Shown here: in pieces, positions 24,615 through 32,056 of the stretch
Numbering within the stretch: the first letter of the stretch is position 1
How the letters are laid out: each line of letters opens with the position of its first letter
Assembly: GCF_002812705.1 (NCBI RefSeq)
Contig: NZ_CP025030.1
Location: 1,612,001-1,676,000 of the forward strand
Length of the DNA stretch: 64,000 nucleotides
Source: Achromobacter spanius
GTDB lineage: Bacteria > Pseudomonadota > Gammaproteobacteria > Burkholderiales > Burkholderiaceae_B
Direction of reading: 5' to 3'
Program-made: the position numbers and the translations under genes
The notes under the pieces: model-generated
Database searches by the model: none
Told to the model about the DNA's origin: nothing
What the model saw: only the letters and a program-made list of their open reading frames with translations

Positions 24615-25456
24615 TGTCTGACTCGACTTCCCCTGCTTTCAGCCTGGAGTTCTTTCCTCCGCGCGACCTGGCCGGCCAAGAGCGGCTGGTGCGCGCGGCC
24701 AAGCAGATGCTGGCCATTCAGCCCAAGTACGTCAGCGTGACCTTCGGCGCGGGTGGTTCCACGCGCGCCGGCACGGCCGATGCCGTGCGCACGTTGCGCA
24801 ACCTGGGTTGCGATGCGGCGCCTCACTTGTCTTGCGTGGGCGCCACGCGCCAGGATCTGCGCGACATACTCCAGACGTACAAGAGCGAAGGCGTGCGGCG
24901 CGTGGTCGCCCTGCGCGGCGACCTGCCCTCGGGCATGGGCGGCGACGCGGGCGAGCTGCGCTACGCCAGCGAACTGGTGTCGTTCATCCGCGAGGAAACC
25001 GGCGACTGGTTCCACATCGAAGTGGCCGCCTATCCCGAAATGCACCCGCAAGCCGCCAACCCGTCGGCTGACCTGGATCATTTCGTGGCCAAGGTGAACG
25101 CCGGCGCCGATGCCGCCATCACGCAGTACTTCTTCAACGCCGACGCCTACTTCGACTTCGTCGACCGGGCCCAGGCCAAGGGCGTGAACGTGCCGATCGT
25201 GCCGGGCATCATGCCCATCACGAACCACACGCAACTGCTACGTTTTTCGGAAATGTGCGGCGCGGAAGTGCCGCGCTGGATCCGCCTGCGCTTGGCGGAG
25301 TTTGGTGACGACAAAGCGTCCATCCGCGCCTTTGGCGTGGATGTGGTGACCGAGTTGTGCCAGACCCTGCTGGACAACGGCGCCCCGGGTTTGCATTTTT
25401 ATACGCTGAACCAGGCAGAAGCACCGCTTGCGGTGTGGAAGGAACTGGCGCTGTAA
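24614..25456 (+). CDS. metF: Methylenetetrahydrofolate reductase
   Basis: FAD enzyme that reduces 5,10-methylene-THF to 5-methyl-THF, the methyl source for remaking methionine from homocysteine. It has 280 residues, slightly shorter than E. coli MetF. The N-terminal SLEFFPPRD contains the catalytic Glu, VSVTFGAGGSTR follows near 38-49, and ALRGDLP and VAAYPEMHP are FAD/folate contacts. The ATG at 24614 overlaps the preceding stop. Being in the ahcY operon, it should respond to the SAH riboswitch, which links homocysteine production to remethylation. Confidence 0.96.
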   Translation: MSDSTSPAFSLEFFPPRDLAGQERLVRAAKQMLAIQPKYVSVTFGAGGSTRAGTADAVRTLRNLGCDAAPHLSCVGATRQDLRDILQTYKSEGVRRVVALRGDLPSGMGGDAGELRYASELVSFIREETGDWFHIEVAAYPEMHPQAANPSADLDHFVAKVNAGADAAITQYFFNADAYFDFVDRAQAKGVNVPIVPGIMPITNHTQLLRFSEMCGAEVPRWIRLRLAEFGDDKASIRAFGVDVVTELCQTLLDNGAPGLHFYTLNQAEAPLAVWKELAL

Positions 25457-25461
25457 AGCTT

Positions 25462-25531
25462 GCGTAGGATGGGTGAAGCGCGCGCGACCCGGCAAAAGAA
25501 CGCGATGCCGCGCCGCGCGCAACCCATCATT
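25462..25531. repeat. Palindromic intergenic repeat, copy C
   Basis: Starts GTAGGATGGGTGAAGCGCG and ends CGCGCAACCCATC like copy A at 2.1 kb. It lies 7 nt after the metF stop and before the stop of the convergent receptor gene, filling the gap between them. Confidence 0.8.
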
Positions 25532-25543
25532 CACGGTCTGGGT

Positions 25544-26542
25544 TTAATCCGCGTAGACGCCTGCCTTGCGGATGACGACGCCCCATTTGTTGATTTCGGA
25601 TTGCAGCCAGGTTTGCAGGCCTTCTGGCGTCTGCTTCGATTCCGGCACGATGTCGGCGCCCAGTTCTGCCATTTTCTGCGTGAACGTCGGGTCTTTCAGC
25701 GCCGCGCGCAGCGCCGCGTTGAACTTGTTGATGGCTTCGGGCGGCGTGCCCTTGGGCGCATAGACGCCGTGCCAGACCTTTACCTCGAACCCCTTCAAGC
25801 CGGCTTCCTGCAAGGTTGGCGCGTCAGGCAGTGTCTTGATGCGGTCCAGCGTGGTGACGCCGAATAGCTTCACGCGGTCGGCCTTGATCTGCGGGATGGT
25901 TTGCGTGGTCTGGTCGCACAGCACGTCCACCTGGCCGCCCAGCAGTGCCGTCATGGCGGGGGCCGTGCCGGCATAGGGGACCGTGGTGAATTGCACGCCC
26001 AGCGCTTCCTGCAGCAGCATGCCGCACAACTGCGATACGGCGCCCAGCCCGGCGTTGGCCAGGTTGACCTTGTTGCCGTTTTCGCGCGCGTACTTGATAA
26101 AGCCCGTCATGCCGTCGGCCGGCAAGTCCTTGCGGCCCAGCAAGGTCATGGGCACGTCCGCCACCTGGCCGACGTAGGCGAAGTCCGTCAGCGGGTTGTA
26201 CGACAGCTTGCGGTATAGCGCCGGGGCGGTCGCCATGCCGTTGTGGTGGATCAGGAAGGTGTAGCCGTCGGGCGCGGCGCGCGCCACGTGCTGCGAGGCC
26301 AGCGTGCCGCCCGCGCCGGTGCGATTTTCGATCACGACACTTTGCCCCAGCGTCTTGGCCATGGACGCGCCCAGGCTGCGCGCGACCACATCGGTCGGCC
26401 CGCCGGCCGCGAACGGCACCACCAGCGAAATGGGGTGGTTGGGATAGGCGCCCTGCGCGCTGGCGGATCCCCAGGCAAGGCATGACAGGGCCAGCACGGG
26501 CCAGGCTGCGCGCGTTGCCGCGCGCCCGAAGTAATTGGGCAT
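25544..26542 (-). CDS. Bug-family periplasmic receptor, orphan
   Basis: A second tripartite-tricarboxylate-type receptor, 332 residues. The signal peptide ends near residue 29 (...GSASAQG); the mature part opens with HPISLVVPFAAGGPTDVV. VVIENRTGAGGTLAS and LPDAPTLQEAG are the next family marks. No membrane partner is adjacent, so it must use a TctAB pair encoded elsewhere or act as a sensor. ATG 26542 follows AAGGAG. It is transcribed alone and shares little with the Bug protein at 16.9 kb outside the motifs, so the ligand probably differs. Confidence 0.9.
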   Translation of the reverse strand: MPNYFGRAATRAAWPVLALSCLAWGSASAQGAYPNHPISLVVPFAAGGPTDVVARSLGASMAKTLGQSVVIENRTGAGGTLASQHVARAAPDGYTFLIHHNGMATAPALYRKLSYNPLTDFAYVGQVADVPMTLLGRKDLPADGMTGFIKYARENGNKVNLANAGLGAVSQLCGMLLQEALGVQFTTVPYAGTAPAMTALLGGQVDVLCDQTTQTIPQIKADRVKLFGVTTLDRIKTLPDAPTLQEAGLKGFEVKVWHGVYAPKGTPPEAINKFNAALRAALKDPTFTQKMAELGADIVPESKQTPEGLQTWLQSEINKWGVVIRKAGVYAD

Positions 26543-26855
26543 GTCTCGCTCCTTGTGGTTTTTCTACAGGCAGCAAGCAGTGTGGCCCGTGTAGCCAAGG
26601 ATGAGAATTCGCCGTTTCACAAGCCGGGTTTCAGCAAGTGGAAAGGGGGGAAAACGTGGGGGGAAATGCCGTGGGAGCGTGCCCGAAGGGAAATGCCAGG
26701 GAGATGCCGCGTGAAACGCGGCGAGCGCTGGGGCTTGTCGCGGCGGTGTTCAACGCAATGCTGTTAACAGGGCGGCGAGACGGCGAGACGGCAAGACGGC
26801 AAGACGGCGAGACGGGCCACGCAAGTCTGCGCGTCCCAGAAACCGCCGCCTGGAT
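26543..26855. other. Intergenic region, 313 bp, mostly unexplained
   Basis: It must contain the promoter of the Bug gene on the minus strand. Purine-rich sequence at about 26635-26705 carries no open frame I trust. A small hairpin GCCGCG-TGAAA-CGCGGC is at about 26705-26721. The right third is an 8-base tandem repeat. I see no RNA gene. Confidence 0.5.
26779..26815. repeat. 8-nt tandem repeat GACGGCRA
   Basis: Four full copies in a row (GACGGCGA, GACGGCAA, GACGGCAA, GACGGCGA at 26779-26810), flanked by partial copies on each side. It lies just after the 3' end of the Anbu gene. The length is not a multiple of three, so copy changes would not be frame-neutral, but no gene crosses it. Confidence 0.85.
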
Positions 26856-27719
26856 TCAATTCGCCTGATCCTTGCCCGAATCTTGCGCCAGCACCTGCGG
26901 TGTGGGGTAGCTGGGTTCGGGCGCGTTCACCGGCTCGATGCGCAGCGGCTGGTGCACGCGGCTCAAGGGCACCAGTGAGCTGGGGTCGTCGGGGTTGGTC
27001 CACAGCGGGTCGGGGATCTCGGCGAAAACCTGGCGCAGGCGTTCGCCCCAGGTGCCGCGGATCATGCGGAAGTATTCGTTGTTTTCGTCGATGCTGGCAA
27101 AGTGCGTCACGCGCAGGGCGTTGGTGTCATACACCAGCAAATCCAGCGGCAGGCCCACGGAAATGTTCGACCGCAAGGTCGAGTCCATGGAAATCAGCGC
27201 GCACTTGGCGGCTTCGTCCAGTGACGTGTCGGGTCGCAGCACGCGGTCCAGGATGGGCTTGCCGTACTTGGCTTCGCCGATCTGGAAGTACGGGCATTCC
27301 TGGCCGGCTTCAATGAAATTGCCGGCCGCGTAAACCTGGAACAGGCGGCAGCGTTCGGCGCCGATCTGTCCCCCGAAAATGATGCTGACGTTGAAGTCCA
27401 CGCCTTGCTCATGCAGGGCAGGGGCTTCGCGCTGGTAGACCTCGCGCACGGCGGCGCCCACGCAGCGGGTGGCCTCGAACAGGTCGGTGGCGGTCCAGAT
27501 GGTGTCGCCGCCTTCCTCGTGCTGGCGGGCCAGGGCATGCAGCACGGCCTGGCTGACCGCCAGGTTGCCGGAAGTCATCATGACCATGACGCGCTCGCCC
27601 GGTCGTTCGAAGACGGTCATTTTTCGGAAGACGCTGATCTGGTCGACGCCCGCATTGGTGCGGGAGTCAGAGAGAAATACCAGGCCAGCGTCAAGGCGGG
27701 CGGCTACGCAGTAGGTCAT
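26856..27719 (-). CDS. Anbu: proteasome/HslV-like peptidase
   Basis: Ancestral beta-subunit ('Anbu') of the Ntn-hydrolase fold, 287 residues. After Met removal the first residue is Thr1 (TYCVAARL), with Asp17 in LSDSR and Lys32 in FRKM, equivalents of the HslV Thr1, Asp17 and Lys33 sites. HslV itself is about 175 residues; the C-terminal extra part (PDPLWTNPDDPSSLVPLSR...) is typical of Anbu. ATG 27719 is chosen because it exposes the nucleophile. Known Anbu proteins assemble into open rings or helices, with substrate unknown. Last gene of a four-gene operon with ATP-grasp, alpha-E and transglutaminase-like proteins. Confidence 0.9.
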   Translation of the reverse strand: MTYCVAARLDAGLVFLSDSRTNAGVDQISVFRKMTVFERPGERVMVMMTSGNLAVSQAVLHALARQHEEGGDTIWTATDLFEATRCVGAAVREVYQREAPALHEQGVDFNVSIIFGGQIGAERCRLFQVYAAGNFIEAGQECPYFQIGEAKYGKPILDRVLRPDTSLDEAAKCALISMDSTLRSNISVGLPLDLLVYDTNALRVTHFASIDENNEYFRMIRGTWGERLRQVFAEIPDPLWTNPDDPSSLVPLSRVHQPLRIEPVNAPEPSYPTPQVLAQDSGKDQAN

Positions 27720-27773
27720 GATCGAAAATTTGGAGAAACCACGCCGCATTGTATTGCGGCGCGGGCGCGGCGG

Positions 27774-28577
27774 TTATTGCTGGCCGGACGTCTGCACCTG
27801 CACGCTGATCTCCATGGATTCCTCGCCGCCGCCGCTGCGCACGCCGCGCACCGGCGAGGCCGAGTCATAGTCGCGCGCCACGGCCAGGCGGCAATGGCTG
27901 TCCGAGGCGAACTGGCGGTTGGTGATGTCGACGCTGGTCCAGCCGATATCGGCCAGCCATACGTCGGCCCAGGCATGGCTGGCCGAGTGTTCGGTGGTGG
28001 TGTGCACGTAGCCGCTGACGTAGCGCGCGGGCACGCCCAGGCCGCGCACGCAGGCCAGGAACAGGTGGGCGTGGTCCTGGCATACGCCGTGGCCCATCGC
28101 CAGGACCTGGTTGGCGGCCGTGGTGACGTCGGTGGTGCCGGGCTCGTAGGCGACCCGGTCGCTGATGGCGTTGGCCAGCGCCAGGATGTCGTCCGGGGTG
28201 GTGATGCCGTTGGGCAGCACGCTGCGCACAAAGGCAAGAATGGTGTCGTCGGCTTGCGTCAACGAGGTCTGCACGCAATAGGCGTGGACGGGCAGGCGGC
28301 TGTCTTCGCCGCCCAGCAGGCCGCGCGTCAACGGCGCCACCTGCACCTGCCCCACCACGCGCAATTCAATATCGGTGTGGGGCCGGTTCAAGGTCAGCGT
28401 GTGCGTGATGTTGCCGTAGGCGTCCACCTGCTTTTCCAGCGCGCCCGGTGCTTCGATGTTCCAGCGCAGCAGGCGCTGGTGCTCGTCGTCGCGCGGGGTC
28501 AGGCGCAGCGTCTGGATGCTGTAGGTGACCGGCGCGGTGTAGCGGTAGTGGGTGATGTGCGTGATGAACTGTTTCAT
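27774..28577 (-). CDS. Transglutaminase-like cysteine protease-fold protein
   Basis: A 267-residue cytoplasmic protein with an N-terminal beta domain (HYRYTAPVTYSIQTLRLTPR) and a transglutaminase core. The triad is complete: Cys166 in GHGVCQDHAH, His201 in SHAWADVW and Asp217 in VDITN. The family can cut or make isopeptide bonds. It starts 15 nt after the alpha-E gene stop and lies 54 nt before Anbu. In this setting a role in cutting or transferring a peptide made by the ATP-grasp protein is plausible, but unproven. Confidence 0.9.
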   Translation of the reverse strand: MKQFITHITHYRYTAPVTYSIQTLRLTPRDDEHQRLLRWNIEAPGALEKQVDAYGNITHTLTLNRPHTDIELRVVGQVQVAPLTRGLLGGEDSRLPVHAYCVQTSLTQADDTILAFVRSVLPNGITTPDDILALANAISDRVAYEPGTTDVTTAANQVLAMGHGVCQDHAHLFLACVRGLGVPARYVSGYVHTTTEHSASHAWADVWLADIGWTSVDITNRQFASDSHCRLAVARDYDSASPVRGVRSGGGEESMEISVQVQTSGQQ

Positions 28578-28592
28578 GGTGCTGTCTCCAGG

Positions 28593-29567
28593 TTATGCCG
28601 ACAGCGGAACCAGGAAGTCCTGGCTGATCCGGTTGCCCAGGTCGTTGATGCGGTCCAGGAAATGGTCCAGGTATTGGTGCAGGCCACTATCCAGGATGTC
28701 TTCGACGCGGCCGAATTGCAGCTCGGCGCACAGCATGCCCGCGCGCCGCTGGGTTTCGGTCGAGCGCTGGTTCGATACGCGCGCCAGGTCCTCGGACACC
28801 GCGCGCATCGACGCCAGCAGCGATCGCGGCATGTCGGGGTGCAGGATCAGCAGCTCGGCCACGCGATCGGGCGTGATGACGTCGCGATACACCTTGCGGT
28901 AGATCTCCAGCCCGGACACAGAACTCAGCAGCGCCGACCAGCGATAGAACTCGCTTTGCAGCGCGGCGGTGCCGGAGGGTTCGCCGCGGGACTCCATCGT
29001 GCCGTTGCTGCCGCGTTCATGGAACTTCACGTCCAGCATGCGGGCGGTGTTGTCCGCGCGTTCCAGATGCATGCCGATACGCAGGAAGTACAGCGCCTCG
29101 TCTTCGAGCATGGTGCCGATGGTGACGCCACGCGCCAGGTGCGAACGGAACTTCACCCATTCGAAGAACTCGCCGGGGTTGCGTTCCAGCAGGCCGGTAT
29201 GCAGGTGCTTGAGCAGCTCCAGCCAGGTGGTGTTGTACGTTTCCCAGACTTCGGTCGTCAGGCTGCCGCGCACGGCGCGCGCGTTCTCGCGGGCGGCACG
29301 CATGCAGGAATAGATGGACGAGGCGTTTTCCGGGTCGCGCACCATGTACTGCAGCACGTCGTGCGGCGAGATGGATGCGTACTTGCTTTGATATAGCCCT
29401 TGCAGTTCAGAGATGCGCAGCACGCCCAGCCACGAGCCTTCGCGCGTTTGCGTGTCTTGCGGCAGCAGCGACATCTGCAGGTTCACGTCCAGCATGCGCG
29501 CGGTGTTTTCGGCGCGCTCGATGTAGCGGCACATCCAGAACAGGTTGTCGGCGGTACGGCTCAGCAT
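28593..29567 (-). CDS. Alpha-E domain protein (DUF403)
   Basis: An all-helical 324-residue protein of the alpha-E family, starting MLSRTADNLFWMCRYIERAENTARML. A second helical ERADNTARMLDVKFHER block near the middle looks like an internal repeat of the first. Function is unknown, but it nearly always accompanies circularly permuted ATP-grasp and transglutaminase-like genes. ATG 29567 begins two bases after the ATP-grasp stop, so coupling is tight; a longer upstream frame overlaps that gene and is rejected. Confidence 0.9.
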   Translation of the reverse strand: MLSRTADNLFWMCRYIERAENTARMLDVNLQMSLLPQDTQTREGSWLGVLRISELQGLYQSKYASISPHDVLQYMVRDPENASSIYSCMRAARENARAVRGSLTTEVWETYNTTWLELLKHLHTGLLERNPGEFFEWVKFRSHLARGVTIGTMLEDEALYFLRIGMHLERADNTARMLDVKFHERGSNGTMESRGEPSGTAALQSEFYRWSALLSSVSGLEIYRKVYRDVITPDRVAELLILHPDMPRSLLASMRAVSEDLARVSNQRSTETQRRAGMLCAELQFGRVEDILDSGLHQYLDHFLDRINDLGNRISQDFLVPLSA

Positions 29568-29569
29568 GT

Positions 29570-31000
29570 TCAGTCCTCCAGAACCCAGGTGTCTTTGGTG
29601 CCGCCGCCCTGGCTGCTGTTGACCACCAGCGAGCCTTCGGTCAGCGCCACGCGGCACAGGCCGCCGGGCACGGTGCGGATGTCTTTGCCGCACAGCACGT
29701 AGGGGCGCAGATCCACGTGGCGCGGCGCCACGCCGGATTCCACGTAGGTGGGCACGGTGGACAGCGCCAGCGTGGGTTGCGCGATGTAGTTGCTGGGGTT
29801 GGCGCGCACGCGGTCCTTGAAGGCGTCGATCTCGGCATGGCTGGCGGACGGGCCCACCAGCATGCCGTAGCCGCCGGCGCCGTGCACTTCCTTCACCACC
29901 AGCTCGTGCATGTTGGCCAGCACGTGGGAAAGTTCGCTGGGCCGGCCGCAGCGCCAGGTCGGCACGTTGGACAGGATGGGTTCTTCGCTGAGATAGAACC
30001 GGATCATGTCGGGCACGTAGAGATAGGTGGATTTGTCGTCGGCGATGCCGGTGCCGATGGCGTTGGCCAGCGTGACGCGGCCGGCGCGGTACACCGACAG
30101 CAGTCCAGGCACGCCCAGGGCCGAGTCGGCGCGAAACGACAGCGGGTCAAGAAAGTCGTCGTCCAGCCGGCGGTAGATCACGTCCACCTTGCGCGGGCCT
30201 TGCGTGGTGCGCATGTAGACGGTGTTTTGTTCGACGAACAGGTCTTGTCCTTCGACCAGCTCCACGCCCATCTGCTGCGCCAGGAAGGCGTGTTCGAAGT
30301 AGGCCGAGTTGTACATGCCGGGCGTCAACACCACCACGGTGGGGTCGTCGCCGCCATGTGGGGCCACTTCGCGCAGGTTGTCCAGCAACAGGTCGGGGTA
30401 GTGCGCCACGGGTTCGACCTTGATGCGGCTGAAGGCGTCGGGCATCAAGCGCATCGACATCTTGCGGTTTTCAAGCATGTAGGACACGCCCGACGGCACG
30501 CGCAGGTTGTCTTCCAGCACATAGAACTCGCCCGCGCCGGCCCGCACGATGTCCACGCCTGCGATGTGGCAGTAGATGTCCTCGGCCACATCCACGTCCT
30601 GCATTTCAGGGCGGTACTGGGCGTTCAGGAAGACCTGTTCGGCCGGCACGATGCCGGCGCGCACGATGTCGTGGCCGTGATAGATGTCGTGGATGAACAT
30701 GTTCAGCGCGCGCACGCGCTGCTTCAGGCCGGCTTCCAGGTGCCGCCATTCGTCGGCGGGAATGATCCGGGGGATCAGGTCGAACGGGATCAGGCGTTCG
30801 GTGCCGGCGGCGTCGCCCGCGACCGAAAAAGTAATGCCGACCCGGCGAAAGCTCAGGTCGGCTTCCAGGCGGCGCACGGCCATGGCTTCAGCCGATTGCT
30901 CTTGGTGCCAGCGTTCGAACGCCTGGTACTGGGAGCGGATGCCGCCTGCGCCTTGGCGCATTTCGTCATAAGCGGCGGGACGGGATGTTCTGTCCTTCAT
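29570..31000 (-). CDS. Circularly permuted ATP-grasp peptide-ligase-like protein
   Basis: A 476-residue protein of the circularly permuted ATP-grasp group (DUF404/DUF407). Visible blocks are YVLEDNLRVPSGVSYMLENR near residue 165, VTLANAIGTGIADDK near 300 and VVKEVHGAGGYGMLVG near 370, the last with the ATP-binding lysine and glycine loop. ATP-grasp enzymes join a carboxylate to an amine through an acyl phosphate, so peptide or amide ligation is expected; substrates are unknown. ATG 31000 is preceded by GGAGG at ideal spacing. It leads the operon ATP-grasp, alpha-E, transglutaminase-like, Anbu. Confidence 0.9.
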   Translation of the reverse strand: MKDRTSRPAAYDEMRQGAGGIRSQYQAFERWHQEQSAEAMAVRRLEADLSFRRVGITFSVAGDAAGTERLIPFDLIPRIIPADEWRHLEAGLKQRVRALNMFIHDIYHGHDIVRAGIVPAEQVFLNAQYRPEMQDVDVAEDIYCHIAGVDIVRAGAGEFYVLEDNLRVPSGVSYMLENRKMSMRLMPDAFSRIKVEPVAHYPDLLLDNLREVAPHGGDDPTVVVLTPGMYNSAYFEHAFLAQQMGVELVEGQDLFVEQNTVYMRTTQGPRKVDVIYRRLDDDFLDPLSFRADSALGVPGLLSVYRAGRVTLANAIGTGIADDKSTYLYVPDMIRFYLSEEPILSNVPTWRCGRPSELSHVLANMHELVVKEVHGAGGYGMLVGPSASHAEIDAFKDRVRANPSNYIAQPTLALSTVPTYVESGVAPRHVDLRPYVLCGKDIRTVPGGLCRVALTEGSLVVNSSQGGGTKDTWVLED

Positions 31001-31219
31001 GGCTCCTCCGATGCTGTGCTTGCTGCCGGCTTGTGGGTGGCCGGCTTGCACGCGGTCAACCCGGCCAATGCTCGGCCGGTCACAAACTAATAAGCAACCC
31101 GCGTGCCAGCTTTTGGGGACACGCCTTTGGGGAAATATCCTCTCAAGGGCGCTGAAACACCATCCCCTCGGCGGTTGATGGCACCGCTTTGGTGCGCGCC
31201 GCCGGGCGGTTCTGGTGCG

Positions 31220-31894
31220 TCAGTTCATGCGGAACGTATGCAGGGTGGTGCCGCCCGTGGTTCCTTGCGAAAGTGGCGCTTCCGGCACCCAGCCGTCCTG
31301 GGTCAGCACGGCGTCCAGCGGAAAGTCGTGCGGGGCGGCCTGGTAGTCGGCGTCCAGCTCGCCGCAGCTCCAGGCGATGCCGATGGTGATGAAGGGATGG
31401 CCGCGGTCGCGCAAGGCGGCCAGCGTGCGGTCGTAATAGCCCGCGCCATAACCCAGGCGGTCGCCGTGTTCCGTGTAACCCAGCGTGGGCACCAGGACCA
31501 CGTCCGGCAGCACGTTGGGGCCGGCCACGGGTTCCTGGATGCCGTACGGGCCGGCGCGAAGCTCGGCATCGGGGGTCCAGGGCAGGAAGGCCAGCGGGGC
31601 ATTGCGCTCGCGCACCACGGGCAGCGCCACGGCCACGCCGTTTTCCACCCATTGCGTCAGCAGCGGACGCAGGTCGGGTTCGCCGTCCAGGGGCCAGAAG
31701 GCGGCCACGGTGGCGGGCGCCGCGCGACCCGCGCGTACGGCCTCGTCGCGGGCCACATTCAGCCAGGTGAACAGCCGCGCGCGCATCAGCAAACCGCCGC
31801 GGCTGCGCTGGTCTTCGGGCATTTCGGCACGCAGTTTCCGCAATCGCGTACGGTGCTGGACTGCGGTATCCTCTGGAGTATTTTGCGTAGTCAT
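31220..31894 (-). CDS. 5-formyltetrahydrofolate cyclo-ligase
   Basis: Cytoplasmic enzyme that converts 5-formyl-THF to 5,10-methenyl-THF with ATP, rescuing stored folate. It has 224 residues. An N-terminal basic ATP/folate-contact segment (RTRLRKLRAEMPEDQRSR) and the signature RLGYGAGYYDRTLAAL near residues 145-160 identify it. ATG 31894 (MTTQNTPEDT) is the first good start; the frame stays open far upstream only because it runs antisense to the divergent transglycosylase gene. It is upstream of the ATP-grasp operon on the same strand, 219 nt away. Confidence 0.92.
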   Translation of the reverse strand: MTTQNTPEDTAVQHRTRLRKLRAEMPEDQRSRGGLLMRARLFTWLNVARDEAVRAGRAAPATVAAFWPLDGEPDLRPLLTQWVENGVAVALPVVRERNAPLAFLPWTPDAELRAGPYGIQEPVAGPNVLPDVVLVPTLGYTEHGDRLGYGAGYYDRTLAALRDRGHPFITIGIAWSCGELDADYQAAPHDFPLDAVLTQDGWVPEAPLSQGTTGGTTLHTFRMN

Positions 31895-32056
31895 GCAGTG
31901 GCTGTAATGGGGGTGGACAATGAAGGCGAAGATGAAAGCGAAGCTGCTGGCATCGGACGTGCAAGGCGGCGTGCAAGGCGCCCTGCGAAGCAGCGTGCCG
32001 ATGTGCATACAGGCGTGCGGCAAGGCCTGGGTATGACGGTAAATGAGGGACGCGGC
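31895..32056. other. Divergent promoter region between the cyclo-ligase and transglycosylase genes
   Basis: A 162-bp gap. GTGCAAGGCG occurs twice 12 bases apart, inside a possible hairpin closed by CATCGG and CCGATG. I looked for 6S RNA, which often sits upstream of this gene in gammaproteobacteria, and do not see its fold. Confidence 0.4.

Noticed and set aside
27405..31090. Two long plus-strand open frames over the Anbu operon
   Set aside because: Antisense to four conserved proteins with intact catalytic residues; low-complexity His/Gln/Arg content.
31895..32056. 6S RNA next to the 5-formyl-THF cyclo-ligase gene
   Set aside because: The gap is short and lacks the long closing stem and central bubble expected of 6S RNA.
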